Made by a program: the position numbers and the translations under genes. A stretch of DNA of 64,000 nt from Rotaria sp. Silwood1. Its lineage: Eukaryota; Rotifera; Eurotatoria; Philodinida; Philodinidae. Where the stretch lies: the NCBI GenBank assembly GCA_905250075.1, contig CAJNOP010000133.1, forward strand, positions 240,961-304,960, written 5' to 3'. Positions 1-11,300 of this stretch are shown here, piece by piece (position 1 is the first letter of the stretch; each line of letters starts with the position of its first letter). Under the pieces are notes generated by a model. The model worked only from the letters and a program-made list of their open reading frames with translations, had not been told where the DNA came from and did not search any database.

Positions 1-1334
1 TATCCGTGAGATCGTACACGACCACTTGAACATCGCCGGTTTTGACCACTGAGGGAATACTTTGAATAGTCGTTTCTGGTGTGATCTGACCGTACTGAGC
101 TCGGATCTGTTCGTAGGGTTTAGATTGAAACGCCGGACAGAGCCAATCCATATCTTCATAGACGACATTGTCAAGACGTGGATGCCAATCAGCTAATGGC
201 TGCAAATTGATATCGTCAAAGAAACGGACAAGTGAATGTGAATATTGAATTATGCGACCTGTGCCCAGTTTGCCATCACTAATGCCTAACATCAAGTGAC
301 ATGTTCGACGAATATTGGTAATGTAGAAAAGAGCATCATCGAGCGTCTCAGAATATTACATAAGATATCGTTGAAGAAAAATAAACGGTAGACCCATCAT
401 GTTTTCATCACCAAACGTATCGTCAGGAAAGAGGATACCGATTGATCCGATGCCCATCATTGTTGAAGACATACCAGTCAGTACGCCAATGTAGCCTGAA
501 AAAGAAACTATCAGTTCTTTTGAGATAGTCAAAATGATGAAATTACCTGCCCAGGCAACATTGGTGAAGGTATGACCAAGTGTCGGCGAGCGAGGATGAT
601 AGATAGTGATTACGGGATAGTCTTGAAGACCAGCACCTATGTCCCAATCAAAGGTGCGCATTTGAAGAGTCTTACCATTGAGTGTTGCCTTACCCCAAAG
701 ACCGTACAAGGAACAGTGACCTATGTATATTTCTATTCAATAGGAGAAGAGGTCTTTTTGATTACTGTCTTACCTCGAGTCAATTCACCGAACATATGCA
801 AACGTAGTAAAAGATCGTAATCAATTTTCGTAGCATCAGCTATACCACGAAGCTCACGGTAAATTTCTGGATCCACATATGCTTGGGCTAGTAAATTTTG
901 CATATCCAAAGCAAATGCAAGACCTTCATCGGCAATTAACTGTTTTAGCCATTTGGGCAACTTAAGATGTTCCAGATGATCAATTATTTCTTGCTCTAGA
1001 TAAGCATATAATTTTGGAAAAAAATGAATGATTTGTTCACTCAATAATGTTCCATAGGCAAACCCATAGTCATATCCATTCATACCCCAGACATGTACAA
1101 GCCATGATTGATCTTCACCGACACCAACCTGATAGAGTAATCCATGAGCACAGTACGAATAAGTCGCGGAGGACCATCGGCGATTGGTAACATGTTTGGA
1201 TCACTCCGCGACGTATCATTTACGCAAAAACTACCCAGGTTCTTGAACTAAATGCTACTACCGACAAACGATGTCTGAACGACAAAGAGTAGCCAAAAAA
1301 AAAGATAGCAGCTGTAGAAGTAGCATCGCCACAT
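1..1334 (-). pseudogene. Acid-ceramidase-like amidase (dcd1/C45-type NTN hydrolase), broken, 3' end outside window
   Basis: The minus-strand reading starts at an ATG at 1332-1334 followed by a hydrophobic signal peptide. The protein resembles Dictyostelium dcd1-type, ceramidase-like members of the C45/AAT N-terminal-nucleophile hydrolases, which cleave amide bonds after self-processing at a cysteine. The candidate nucleophile is the Cys in GHCSLYGLWG, formed across an intron at 721-773 (GTAAGA...ATAG, 53 bp). A second intron at 496-546 (51 bp) has no stop and is a multiple of three, so it reads through unspliced. Downstream motifs include LQMRTFDWD, VLTGMSSTMMGIGSIG and IRRTCHLMLG. Three lesions are visible: TAG at 1248-1250 soon after the signal peptide; a one-base frame change near 1150-1165, between PPRLIRT and CAHGLLYQVG; and TAA at 356-358, where homology continues in the same frame on both sides. 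The C-terminus runs off the left edge. The family call is from memory and not searched. Confidence 0.72.
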
Positions 1335-2362
1335 GATGCGATTTTATGCTTGAAAGTCACCTATGAATGTAAGAAATGCACAATGTTTTTATAGATTTCA
1401 ATGAAGCATTTAGCTCATCAGGGTTTGTTGACTCTCAAGATTTACACAGTTTAAACTTTGTCGGTAACTCTTTGTTTTAAACATGTATGCTAGTATCGGC
1501 TGAAGCCATATAACTGGAATCGCTACGTGCAAAATCGGCTCTCTTTCAAAACTGACTAGTTCGTTATCTTAACGCATTCCAGTTGGATTCACGAGAAAGC
1601 GCATTAATTCTTTTATTGTAAAATACGAAGACATTCATCCTATTTCGAGTGAATCAGTTGTTCCTAATCTGTTCCGAAGCATAGAGAATCAACCATGATG
1701 GTCAATAATCTTTCTGTAAAATGAAAAAAATTAACTGAATATGTTAAGTTTAACGAGTTTTATTTATTTTATGGAAACAATCAGATTATCAATAAGACAT
1801 TCGTCATGTTTCTGAAACATGAAACTAAAAATCCAACGATTGTTACGTCTACCATTCTAGTTCAGTTTTTAAACTGATATCGCTAATTCAGCTTTCTCTT
1901 TAATAACTTTCTAACAAATAATTCTGTAAAGAAAAACCGTCTTTTTATATTACCTATTAGTAAGATTTGCAATTATTTTAGTAGACTTAATTAAGTCTTC
2001 GAATAAAATTTCCACAATGATTTCACACATTTTAACCCATAGAATGAAAATGAAGACTTTTGCGGAAGACATTTTCAACATCGATATTCGCTTTTCGATT
2101 GATTGATATATCCTTTGAAGAGCTTCATTTCGAGCTGATCTTACCTACCTACTGTTGATAACAAAGAGCCTTAAAAATGTGATTCAATCTCAACTTTTTC
2201 TTAAATAGGACAAGATAAAAGATAACGTTATCTCAACTATGTTGCACATGTAAACCGATTCATGATATAAATACATTATAAAGTAATTCAAAAACAATAA
2301 ATTTCAAAATAATTCAATTTCTATTAGTTTCTACCAGGAATTCTTGGGGACTCCTTCAGCAG

Positions 2363-2602
2363 TACCTAGGATCCAGAAATTGACAATTCAAGGAAAATTA
2401 AGAAATTCAAGCTGCTAAAACAATTCCATCACTTAGGCCTAAACTGTATCGCGATATCCACGAAAATCAAGCAATTCAATAGAATTTCTTGATTTTCCTG
2501 GATTGGGAAGTATGGTTTAACTCTAAGTGATGAAATTGTTATAGGAGCTTCAATTTCTTGAAATTCTTAATTTTTCAATTACGAATTCCTGGATCCTAGG
2601 TA
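2363..2602. repeat. Foldback (inverted-repeat) element, about 240 bp
   Basis: The sequence from TACCTAGGATCCAG at 2363 is matched by the reverse complement ending CTGGATCCTAGGTA at 2602. The arms are about 115 bp each and roughly 80% identical by eye, and they meet around AATTCAATAGAATT near 2476-2490. Both arms carry CAAGAAAT-type motifs and ATCACTTAG. There is no internal coding capacity. It looks like a MITE or foldback element; I could not define a target-site duplication. Confidence 0.8.
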
Positions 2603-4047
2603 TATCTCCTCACTCTATGTATTTTCTAAATAGTTCACCATGGCATCGATCACAACGATGTGTGAAGAGAAAATCAAAGCTGAAAAACAAACATTGTCTG
2701 ATGACTTTTTTCTTGAATGGTTCTGTTATCGAGCACAAGCTAGCAGTCTACTTCAGCCATGGTGTTTTCTGTATGAGTTGTGTTCGCCCGGAATCATTGA
2801 TGTCCACTGATGTGATTATTTGCTTTTTTCCTGTATCTCAATACTATTTCAATGTTACGTCATTTTATCAGCTTCTCTTTTTGATCGATCAAGAATGTCT
2901 ATGAGACACTTCCTGAATAAATAATAAACATATATATGATATTGCGATCAACTACTAACCAGATACATTCTCCTATTTATGATGAAAGGATAAGACTCAT
3001 AAAATCATCAATTGATGCGCTGTTTTTTTTTCGACTAAGAGAGTAAATTTTAAAACAGAAAAGATTCGAACAAAATTGAGGATGATGGTGTTTCAATCGA
3101 AGATCAGATTGACGTATCTCTTGAAGAAAAGACAAATTCAATCTGTTAGTGTCAACTCTTGCGTATTTCAACAATCAATCTTTTGTAGAAATACAATAAT
3201 ATTGAAGTAGAGTGCTAGTAACTAAAAATATATGCAGAATTTAATTTATCGACACATTTTGCGCTATTTTATTACAATTACAGACACTCATTAGGGCTCT
3301 GTATTAGATTTCTAGATACAAACACAAAAAAAAATCAAAAGAAATAAAATGTAAAAAGAAAATAATTTGCTTCTTCTGTTAAATATACAATTTCTCTAAT
3401 ATCTGATTTTCTGAATATATGACACAGTACTATCAAAAATAATGTGTTTATATTAATTTAAATCTATCAGGAGAAAACATGATGTATTATATTTGGACAT
3501 GGGAAAAAATAATAAAAATACTCGTCATTTATTCTTTTTATGTATTGTAAAAGCACATAAAACATCCTAGAAGAGTTGAATAGATTAATTCAATTAGAAC
3601 AATCACTTAATGATGATTTAATAGATCATATTAATCAAAAATTATTTTTGTGATAGTAAGATTGAATTGTTCAAAAAAACAACAAACATATTTTACTTCT
3701 TGTATATAGTTCGTTTAAAATAAAATAAAATGAATGATTGAATAAATATTTTCTAAAAGATAAATTAATCGAAATATTGAACAAATATAGTTGCTTTTCT
3801 ATGCTTGATTTTTGAATATTTAATAAACATACGCGTTCCCTATTGAGGGTGATGGTACCACAGAAATCTTATTGAAGATGCTACAAAATTCTTTATCACG
3901 TACACTTTAGCGCCTATCTCTCTAGCTGAAGATGCTCAGAAATCTTAATTCCACATGAAAAACTCATTCCTTGCTCGAGGAATCAGATGAAAAATTCAAA
4001 GATTTTCATAAAGTTTCTATCCAATTCATCCAGCAAGAAATCTACTA

Positions 4048-4314
4048 GAACAAGCTGCTGTGAGCGATTTCGTTCTTACTTAAGGCACTCATCAGATGGC
4101 ATGTCCAAATTCATCATTATCAATTAATGATAATAACGAAGCCGGTCATGGCTGCTTGTTCATATTGAGTAGCCATACTTAACACTGTCTCGTCTGTCTT
4201 TGATAGGGTAGATTAAACAGTTTGGTTATAATCATTGATTGATAATGATAAATTTGAATATGCCGTCTGATGAATCCCTTAAGCAAGGACAAAATCGGTC
4301 ACAGCAGCTTGTTC
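4048..4314. repeat. Foldback/MITE-like inverted repeat, about 267 bp
   Basis: The left arm begins GAACAAGCTGCTGTGA at 4048. The right arm ends with its complement, TCACAGCAGCTTGTTC, at 4314. The arms of about 100 bp stay similar through ATTTCGTTCTT, CTTAAGG, CATCAGA and TCATTATCAAT. The central unpaired part includes ACTGTCTCGTCTGTC. No open reading frame is present. The termini do not match a superfamily I can name. Confidence 0.8.
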
Positions 4315-4910
4315 CTTTGCAAATCAAATAGGCTCACAGTCTACGTTTTGCCACACTCAAAAACTGTTGAATGCTACACTACTTCGTTGAAGTCGTACAT
4401 TAGCTCCACTCTCAGAATGTGAAAATTAAATTTTCATATATCATCCTTCACCTGACGATAGTATAGATTGCTGATACTCATCCATCATTCAAAATATACA
4501 TGATATATTCATTTATACAGAAATAAAAAAATGTAAATATGATCTTGTTTTTCAACAATAAAGTCAACAATGTCCCATATCGATTGTCACTACTACAGCA
4601 GATACACTTATTTCATTTCAAATATGATTTGAAAATTGAGTAAAGAGATATAGTGCTTTTCGACTCTTTGAGAGTAACATCTTATCGTCCAATCATTTGA
4701 TCGAATAAAATAAAAGATAAGACCTGCATAAAAGAAAAAATATTTTTATTCTTGAGGGGATCTATTTATGTTTTCTCTTGAGACACCCTAGAATCGTTAT
4801 TAATCGCATATATAAGTTACATATTTGTGTGGTAGAATCATTTTTTTCTCGTAAGTGAATATTTGTCAGCTGTTTTAGATTACATCAAGTTACTTTACAA
4901 AACCTAAACT

Positions 4911-5375
4911 ATGCAAATTTCATGGCAATATCTTTTCATTGTTTCACTTCTTACAGTAGTCTATGGTCAGGTTGAGACAAAGAATATTCGATCAATCTCC
5001 AGCGGTCTTTCATTCGGAAGATGTCGTGGTTATTGTCAACAATCGATCAATATAACATCATCTCCACCTGAATTAGTCGCATCGAAACAACCAAACTTTC
5101 CTCAGGAATCTTATTCTCCAGTTCAACGACAATTTCCATTTTCATCGATTCAATGGGAACAACTTGTCTCTCTTCTTGATTTGGAGACATTTACAGCATT
5201 GGCTGATAGAATTGGATGTCCTGGTTGCGCTGATGGTGGAATAGAATGGATTCAAGTCGATTGGGCAGATGCAACTAAACGAGTGACATTTGAAAGTGGA
5301 CAACTATTCAAAGGACTTGAAGGATTTGTTGTAAACTTGCGACACATGAGAGAAGAATATATTGCTCAACTTTAA
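4911..5375 (+). CDS. Small secreted protein with conserved Cys/Gly pattern, function unknown
   Basis: Single-exon gene of 154 residues starting at the ATG at 4911 and ending in TAA. Residues 1-19 form a signal peptide (hydrophobic FIVSLLTVVYG). The mature part contains SSGLSFGRCRGYC near residues 30-42 and IGCPGCADGGIEWIQ near 101-115, giving two pairs of closely spaced cysteines. The part after the signal peptide looks like a family of short extracytoplasmic proteins I have seen in invertebrates and bacteria with a FG.C.GYC start and a CP.CADGG.EW motif, but I know no function for it. It is intact, which contrasts with much of the window. It faces the TRAF-like gene tail to tail, with a G-rich hairpin at 5502-5569 between them. 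Confidence 0.75.
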   Translation: MQISWQYLFIVSLLTVVYGQVETKNIRSISSGLSFGRCRGYCQQSINITSSPPELVASKQPNFPQESYSPVQRQFPFSSIQWEQLVSLLDLETFTALADRIGCPGCADGGIEWIQVDWADATKRVTFESGQLFKGLEGFVVNLRHMREEYIAQL

Positions 5376-5501
5376 AAGCTTAAATTGTTTGCTTAAAAAA
5401 ACGAATAAAATCAGAAGTCTCTAACCACTTTTTTCCTTGTTCAATCTTTTTTTAGCAGATTATAAATCTAGAGAATAAGAAAAGGAAAGTCTAGTTTTAT
5501 A

Positions 5502-5569
5502 GGGATGTAGGTGCTAATGTGGGCCTTCTCCAAATCCTTACTCACACCCACACCCACATCTACACCCTC
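5502..5569. repeat. TGTGGG-type inverted repeat (copy a)
   Basis: The G-rich arm 5502-5524 (GGGATGTAGGTGCTAATGTG) faces the C-rich arm 5538-5569, which contains CTCACACCCACACCCACATC. The spacer begins CCTTCTCC, close to the family core GTCTTCTCT. It lies between the convergent genes at 4911 and 5996. Confidence 0.8.
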
Positions 5570-5995
5570 AAGTCGTGAGAGTATGAAAGGATTGTATTCC
5601 CAAGGTATTAGTAATGTTTACTCTCAATTAGCATGTCACATATAAATCAAGGTTCAATTTTTTCAGAATTATTTAGTACATCATAAATCTTACCTAATGA
5701 GGAAAGGATACTTCGAAATATTTCAGTTTTAAATAAAACTTTCGCTAGAACAAGAGGAAAAAATAGGATTCAGATAATATGTGAGGAATGAGGTAAGTTT
5801 ATTGTTGAAAAAATATTTCTTTAAAAAGAATTCCTGGAATAAAAATCACTCTACAATCAATTAAAAAAGCAATGAATCGCATTTTTTGAAAAAAAAATTG
5901 TAGTGTTCTTGTATATTAAAATGATTGTTATATGGTCGAACACTCATCAACATCAGTATTTCGCTATGTTTCACCAACGAACGACAATTCCTGTG
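5570..5995. other. Intergenic, nothing recognised
   Basis: AT-rich spacer between the hairpin and the TRAF-like gene. I see no coding or structural signal apart from A/T runs. Confidence 0.5.
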
Positions 5996-7366
5996 TTATT
6001 CAGTATGCTGTCGTAATAAATCTGGTGAAGTAGAAGTTTGTTGAGCCCGTCTCTCTGCTTCCTGTTTAATCATGATTTGCTGAATATAAGTTGGCAGACC
6101 AGGATTAAGACTTACAGCGTATGGCAACAATGTTTTCGATATATCGCCGAAGTCGACCATTATTTTGATGAACATTGTATCATCTCGAACATAAGGATTT
6201 CCATCTTGTTCAATCATTGTCAAAGGAAAAAACTTCGGTATACCACTCGCGATATTCATATCAGAGCGTGGTCGTTGAAAACTATTGGATTTAATATCAG
6301 GCCGAAACGAATCGATGATATGTCGTTGTGCCGGAGTTTGGTCATACAAACAAAATGTGACCTTGTAGTTGAACGGAAACTTCAAGAGCCCATCATGTTC
6401 ACCTCGCATGAGTACAAAAAAGAGTAACAAATGTGTACGACGAGCATTACCATCGCCATGTAGATATAAACGAGCGCGCATTTTATACCCAATCGGTGAT
6501 GAGTAAAATGGTGGTGAATAGATGGAGGTTTGTCGTTCCGACTGGGATCAACTACAAACAAACATTTAAACTACTGGCATGTCTATAAACTAAAGCTATC
6601 AATGACAATTTTTATCGAAAGCAACACAAGGCAGGTTATGAAAAATAGGTTTTTATCAGTGTCGAAATAGAGCATTCATTCAAATGTGAACAGTGAAATA
6701 CGGAATATCGAAAGCAGTAATGACTTTAATCCCTAAATATTTGTGGATGAAAGTAGAATATTTTGCAGAAGCGAAGGTGAAAGTGATAGAAGCTTTACTC
6801 ATTTTTTCCTTGACAGCAGTTATTTTCCATATAAATGTTCCATCATAGGAAACATATTTCATATGTTCCACTTTTTGTTTTAATGATGCAACATCTTGAT
6901 GAAGAATTTCTTGATTAGGTTTAATTCCATCTAGAAAACTATTTTGCTCTTGAACACTTAGTTGCAGAGTGGTAAAATCTTTGGTTAAACTATCCGTTAC
7001 ATTCTGTATATGAAGTGACTCAGTACAAAGACGTTGTATATCTTCATTCAATGTTCCAATTCCTCCGGCAAGGATATCAATTGTTTCGCAGATCTCCTGT
7101 AGTTGAGCACTCGTGTTATTATTGCCATGTGGAATCATGATCGTAGGAGAATGAGGTAGTTCCATACTCATACCTATACCGGAATTTCCTTGGTACTTAT
7201 CATTCGCCAGTTGGAATGTAAAACGACGTACAAAAGTCATTATTGCATTTTGATGTTGTTCAGTCATATAATGAGTTGACATTGCTACGCGTAATACTGG
7301 TTCCGAACAACCAAACTCTTTGAGAATACAAGACACAGTAATTTTATCACATTCACTTACTTTATG
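5996..7366 (-). pseudogene. TRAF-like protein (zf-TRAF end, coiled coil, MATH domain), 5'-incomplete and possibly frameshifted
   Basis: TRAF proteins are trimeric adaptors that bind receptor tails through a C-terminal MATH domain. The upstream part (6799-7366) encodes a final TRAF zinc-finger segment (ITVSCILKEFGCSEP...STHYMTEQH), then a heptad-like stretch (LCTESLHIQNVTDSL...VASLKQKVEHM), then the MATH start YDGTFIWKITAVKEKM. The downstream exon (5996-6541) continues with IYSPPFYSSPIGYKMRARLY, HGDGNARRTHL, FFVLMRGEHDGLL, MNIASGIPKFF and DDTMFIKIMVDF, the full second half of a TRAF-C fold. The best splice pair is donor GTAAAG at 6798 and acceptor CCCAG at 6542. It joins the exons out of phase by one base, so a small deletion or a missed splice site is likely. 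No RING or further zinc fingers are visible upstream. The family call is strong; whether it functions is doubtful. Confidence 0.75.
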
Positions 7367-8597
7367 TAGTCAAGGCTGTTCGTCGAATCAAATTTTTTGT
7401 TACAATACTCACATGTTGGATTCAGATGAACTTGTTGAAGATGAGTCTTAAAAAATTACGCATCACTACGAAAATATTGATATACAGTAGAACATTAATG
7501 AAACTTTTACAAGTTTTAAGAACAATTGGTAATCGGTTTTTGGCAGACGTCAAAAAATAGCTATGACTATGAAGTGAAGATCGACCATCTTCGAAAAAGT
7601 TGTTATTCTTGATGTAACTGACACATCATTCAAGTACTAAGTATCTGAAGTCAACAGGCAACATTAAGCCAGATATTAATCCGACACCGTTTCGTCCGGA
7701 TACTCTAATCAAACTAGAAATTGTGAATCGATTCTGTACTGATAGAATCGCAAATCTAAATGAACTGTAACAATTTTTTGACAATAGAACAACATGAGAT
7801 TATTCATATATCTAATAACAAGTCGAACTTTTCGACATTCTAGAGATAAACTTTTGTTTTTCATTTAATCTATCAAAAAAAAATAAATTTTAGTATTCAA
7901 CTTCGTTTGCACTATCTTATAATGCTTTCTGTATACGAGATAATTTCAAGTATTGTATCAGGTCCTATAGAGACAAGCGTTAGTCATTCATCATACCACG
8001 TATTCTTTCAATGGCCCATTCCAATCACATAAAGAACATGTGATAGCTAATGTTTGCATATCATTTTTGAAACCTCTATCAAAAATCACCTAAAAAACTA
8101 AAACATATTGGTTAAATAAAGATTAGTTTCATATTCTAACCTCTCTTTTTGGACTTTCTTCCTTACATTCTGCATATTTTACTACTTCACTTAGAAATAC
8201 AAAGATAAATTTAAATATGAATTAATGAAAATCTATATTTTACTCATCAATTGATTCAACACATGATTGACATTGCCTATGGCCACAAAGAAGTTGCCAG
8301 GATCTCGTAAAATTAGTGAGCATATTCGACAGAGAAACCCTAAATCTAGAACATCTTTATTTCTTGCATTAAAACCAACCATCTTATCGCAAAACTAAAA
8401 TATAAACCTAGAAAAATAAATAAAAAACTCAGAAAAACAACAAACTTTCGAATTCAAGTGGATGCTTTGACTTGCTTTTGTTTCTTGTACGTTAGATTCT
8501 GAATCAAAAACTAGAAAAAAAACATCAAAATCACAATCAACTCTAAATGAAAGTTAACATTTTTGCCCCCCTACTTACCTCCCTTGATCACTAAAGG
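7367..8597. other. Intergenic, AT-rich, nothing recognised
   Basis: No RING or zinc-finger exon for the TRAF-like gene is detectable in this stretch on the minus strand, and no other coding signal is seen. Short A-runs and dispersed stop codons dominate. Confidence 0.5.
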
Positions 8598-8792
8598 CAG
8601 GCCCCGCGCGAGCGGGGGATTTACGGGGTGTACACCCCCCCAAAACCAAAAAATCTCAGTTTTTTCCGTTCACAAATGCAAATTTTGTCCACATTTTATA
8701 ATTTTCCTGCAAGATTTTTCTGAAAATTCTTCCTTAACACCCCCCAATCCTCCGTACACCCCCCTAATATTTGATCCTTCGCGCGGGCCTTG
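8598..8792. mobile_element. hAT-type MITE, copy 1
   Basis: A 195-bp GC-ended element begins CAGGCCCCGCGCGAGCGGGG and ends CCTTCGCGCGGGCCTTG. The terminal inverted repeat is roughly CA(A/G)GGCCCGCGCG. It is about 80% identical by eye to the copy at 9012-9208, including the inner GTGTACACCCCCC and CACCCCCC blocks. A possible target duplication is g(a/g)TCACTA (8586-8593 and 8795-8802), offset a few bases from the ends. An open frame crossing this element is only a by-product of its composition. Confidence 0.85.
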
Positions 8793-9011
8793 GCGGTCAC
8801 TATTACTTTTGTCATGTATTGAAAAAAAAAGAAAATACGCAATTTAAGAAGAATGATATTATCAATTGCGTAATAGTAAGGTCAAGGTCAATAACTTATT
8901 ATTGACTGGAAAAACAGAAAACGAGAAAACAGCTAACAAGTTGAAGAAAACTAAACGAACAAGAGAGTCATCCCTTTTTGAAAAAGACTAGCATATATAT
9001 ATATATATATC

Positions 9012-9208
9012 CAGGCCCCGCGCGAGCGGGGGGGTGTAGGGGGGTGTACACCCCCCAAAAATCAAAAATTTTCTGTTTTCTCCGGCCACAAGAGCAGATT
9101 TTGTCCGCATTTTATGATTTTTCTGCAAGATTTTTCTGAAAGTACTCCCTGACACCCCCCCAATCCGCCATACACCCCCCTAATATTGGATCCTTCGCGC
9201 GGGCCCTG
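9012..9208. mobile_element. hAT-type MITE, copy 2, with 8-bp target-site duplication
   Basis: A 197-bp element from CAGGCCCCGCGCG to CGCGCGGGCCCTG, flanked on both sides by TATATATC (9004-9011 and 9209-9216). An 8-bp duplication plus CAGG...CCTG ends is the signature of the hAT superfamily. The insertion sits in a TA microsatellite, which weakens the duplication slightly, but the terminal C is shared too. There is no coding capacity, so it is non-autonomous. Confidence 0.88.
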
Positions 9209-9620
9209 TATATATCTATATGTTGTGATGACTCATACAGTCAAATGAAGAATAAGAAAAGAAACAAAAGAAACATAAAACTAGAAATATTGTTATATAC
9301 GAAATTAGAGTGATCACAACATAAAGGAAAAGAACATACAATATATGTATAAAATTATACATATATGCAAATCATGAGTCATCACTAGACAAACACCAAC
9401 AAATTAGAAAATGAAATAAATGTAACAACAATAACAACTATTGTCAATATATGACACTAACTGGTAGTAAAAGAGTTATTGCACAACGTTCGTTGTGTTT
9501 TTTTTCTGTGTAAAAGAGAACAGAAATTTTCTTTCTTCGTTATACACACACACATGGCACCCATACAAGTACACAAGAGCAACGCATTTTTATTGATTGG
9601 CCTTCATTCGCCTTTTAATT

Positions 9621-11300
9621 ATGGAATCACTACCAAATGAACTCTACCTATTAATTTTTCGCTACTTACACAAATTTGATCTAATCTATTCATTTTCAAA
9701 TCTCAACCATCGGTTTCAACAAATTATCGAAACTTACCTCTATGAAATCAATCTAGCAGCTAATGACGGTTTTTCACTTCAATATAAGTAATTTCATCTA
9801 TTCAGAGAACATATTCTTCTAATAAATGGAAAAAATATTCACTCACTCAAAATTAATCATCGCCAACAAATTCGTTTACTTGAACATCATACGAATCTAT
9901 TCCCTAACTTAAAATTGCTTGATATCTATTGCAAAATAGAAAAAGAAAGTACCTTTCTACAAAAAACAATCTCATTAATATCATCTTTATCAAAACTTTC
10001 AATTTCTTACAATGCTCCTGATGACATACTAAAAACTATTTCTTCATATACACCAAATAATTTGAATACACTCACTTTGTGTTATTGGAAGGGTTTAGAT
10101 GCTCTTGATGACGACATTTTACAAATGCCGTACATCAAAAATTTCTCTTTAACTGTACAATCAATTCAAATATTGATTAAATTGTTCCAAATTATGCCAA
10201 ACCTGGAAGAACTATGTCTTTCAGTGATAGAGTTCAATGGTTTAGAAAAACTACCATCTGTGTTAAAGATTCCATCAACGCTAAATAAATTGCACTTAGA
10301 AATTGGCAGTTATGACTATTATAGTTGGCAGAAGCCATATAATCCACAATTAAAACAAATAAATCAATTCATCAATTTATTTCAAAACCAAATTCGATCT
10401 TTGACACTTGTGGCTACCAATGTTGACAACAAAGATTTTTCCAACTTTGACAAATTTCAAAGTCTTGTGTCAAAAGATAACCATTTCGTTCGTCTTGAAA
10501 AATTCGGATATCACATTAATACTATTCATCAACCAGACACATACTTTCCACATATCGAACAACTTTCAGATTCTACTTATTCAATCCACACTCTACCCAA
10601 ACCTCTTTCGTTTGACCATGCATCGAAGAGAACAAGGTTTGAAACAAGTCTTCATAGAAATTCAACTCCGCAAAAATTGTTCAATTGTAAATTACTGAAA
10701 ATTGATAGCAATGGTGGACAACCATCGACTAAATTTGAATCAAAACATGATTTAAAATTTGTAAATCTTCATAAGATAGTTTGTGAAGATCCAATCAATG
10801 ATTTTCCACCCGAAACATGTGAATATCTCACAAAAATTATCAGTATCTCGCCTAATTTAATTGCATTCAAATTACAAGTACAGTGGACACACACAAAAGA
10901 AGTAATTCAACGAATTTCTAAAGTATTTGGCCAGCAAAACGGAAAACAGATCAAATACTTTAGCATGCCGATTTGTTCTGTGGACAATGAAACAAGTTAT
11001 TCTTTTCCAGAATTATTTTCCCAGATATCCTTCGTCTTTCCAAACTTAAGAGAACTCGACGTATACATAGAACAAAAAGAATTGAATAAGTGTTACAAAT
11101 CAATAACTGAACTCATCGAAGAGATGAGAAAAAAATTTAGCAAGTTAGTTCATTTGACACTAAAAATGTGGCTTAGGGACGAAAGTGATCGAAATGGATT
11201 TGAAGTTTATAAGGTACACTTGAATGAACTAAGCAACTCCTTATGTTATTCAGCTATAAATAGTCATTCTACTTTTTATTATCTAAATATTTGGCTGTAA
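9621..11300 (+). pseudogene. F-box protein with one in-frame TAA
   Basis: From the ATG at 9621 the protein opens with an F-box (LPNELYLLIFRYLHKFDLIY...LNHRFQQIIE, residues 4-40), the segment that binds Skp1 in SCF ubiquitin ligases. After 56 codons a TAA at 9789-9791 stops the frame. The same frame then runs on without another stop to 11300 and carries a typical companion region rich in Leu/Asn (FPNLKLLDIY, MPNLEELCLS, FPNLRELDVY), resembling degenerate leucine-rich repeats for substrate binding. Family members I recall have no break here, and Gln would fit the position. A GTAA...TCAG segment of 18 nt covers the stop and is in frame, but it is too short for an ordinary intron. This is either a recent nonsense allele or an assembly error. 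Confidence 0.78.

Larger units (their letters stand above)
1335..4910. other. Gene-free AT-rich stretch holding two foldback elements
   Basis: I see no coding region with recognisable similarity here. An open frame at 2617-2904 (+) starts beside the first foldback, has no recognisable motif and looks like chance. The stretch is AT-rich with many A/T runs. The only clear structures are the inverted-repeat elements at 2363-2602 and 4048-4314. Confidence 0.6.

Noticed and set aside
8563..8847. 94-codon open frame rich in Pro
   Set aside because: It is simply the translation of hAT MITE copy 1 (runs of CCCCCC); there is no independent evidence of a gene.
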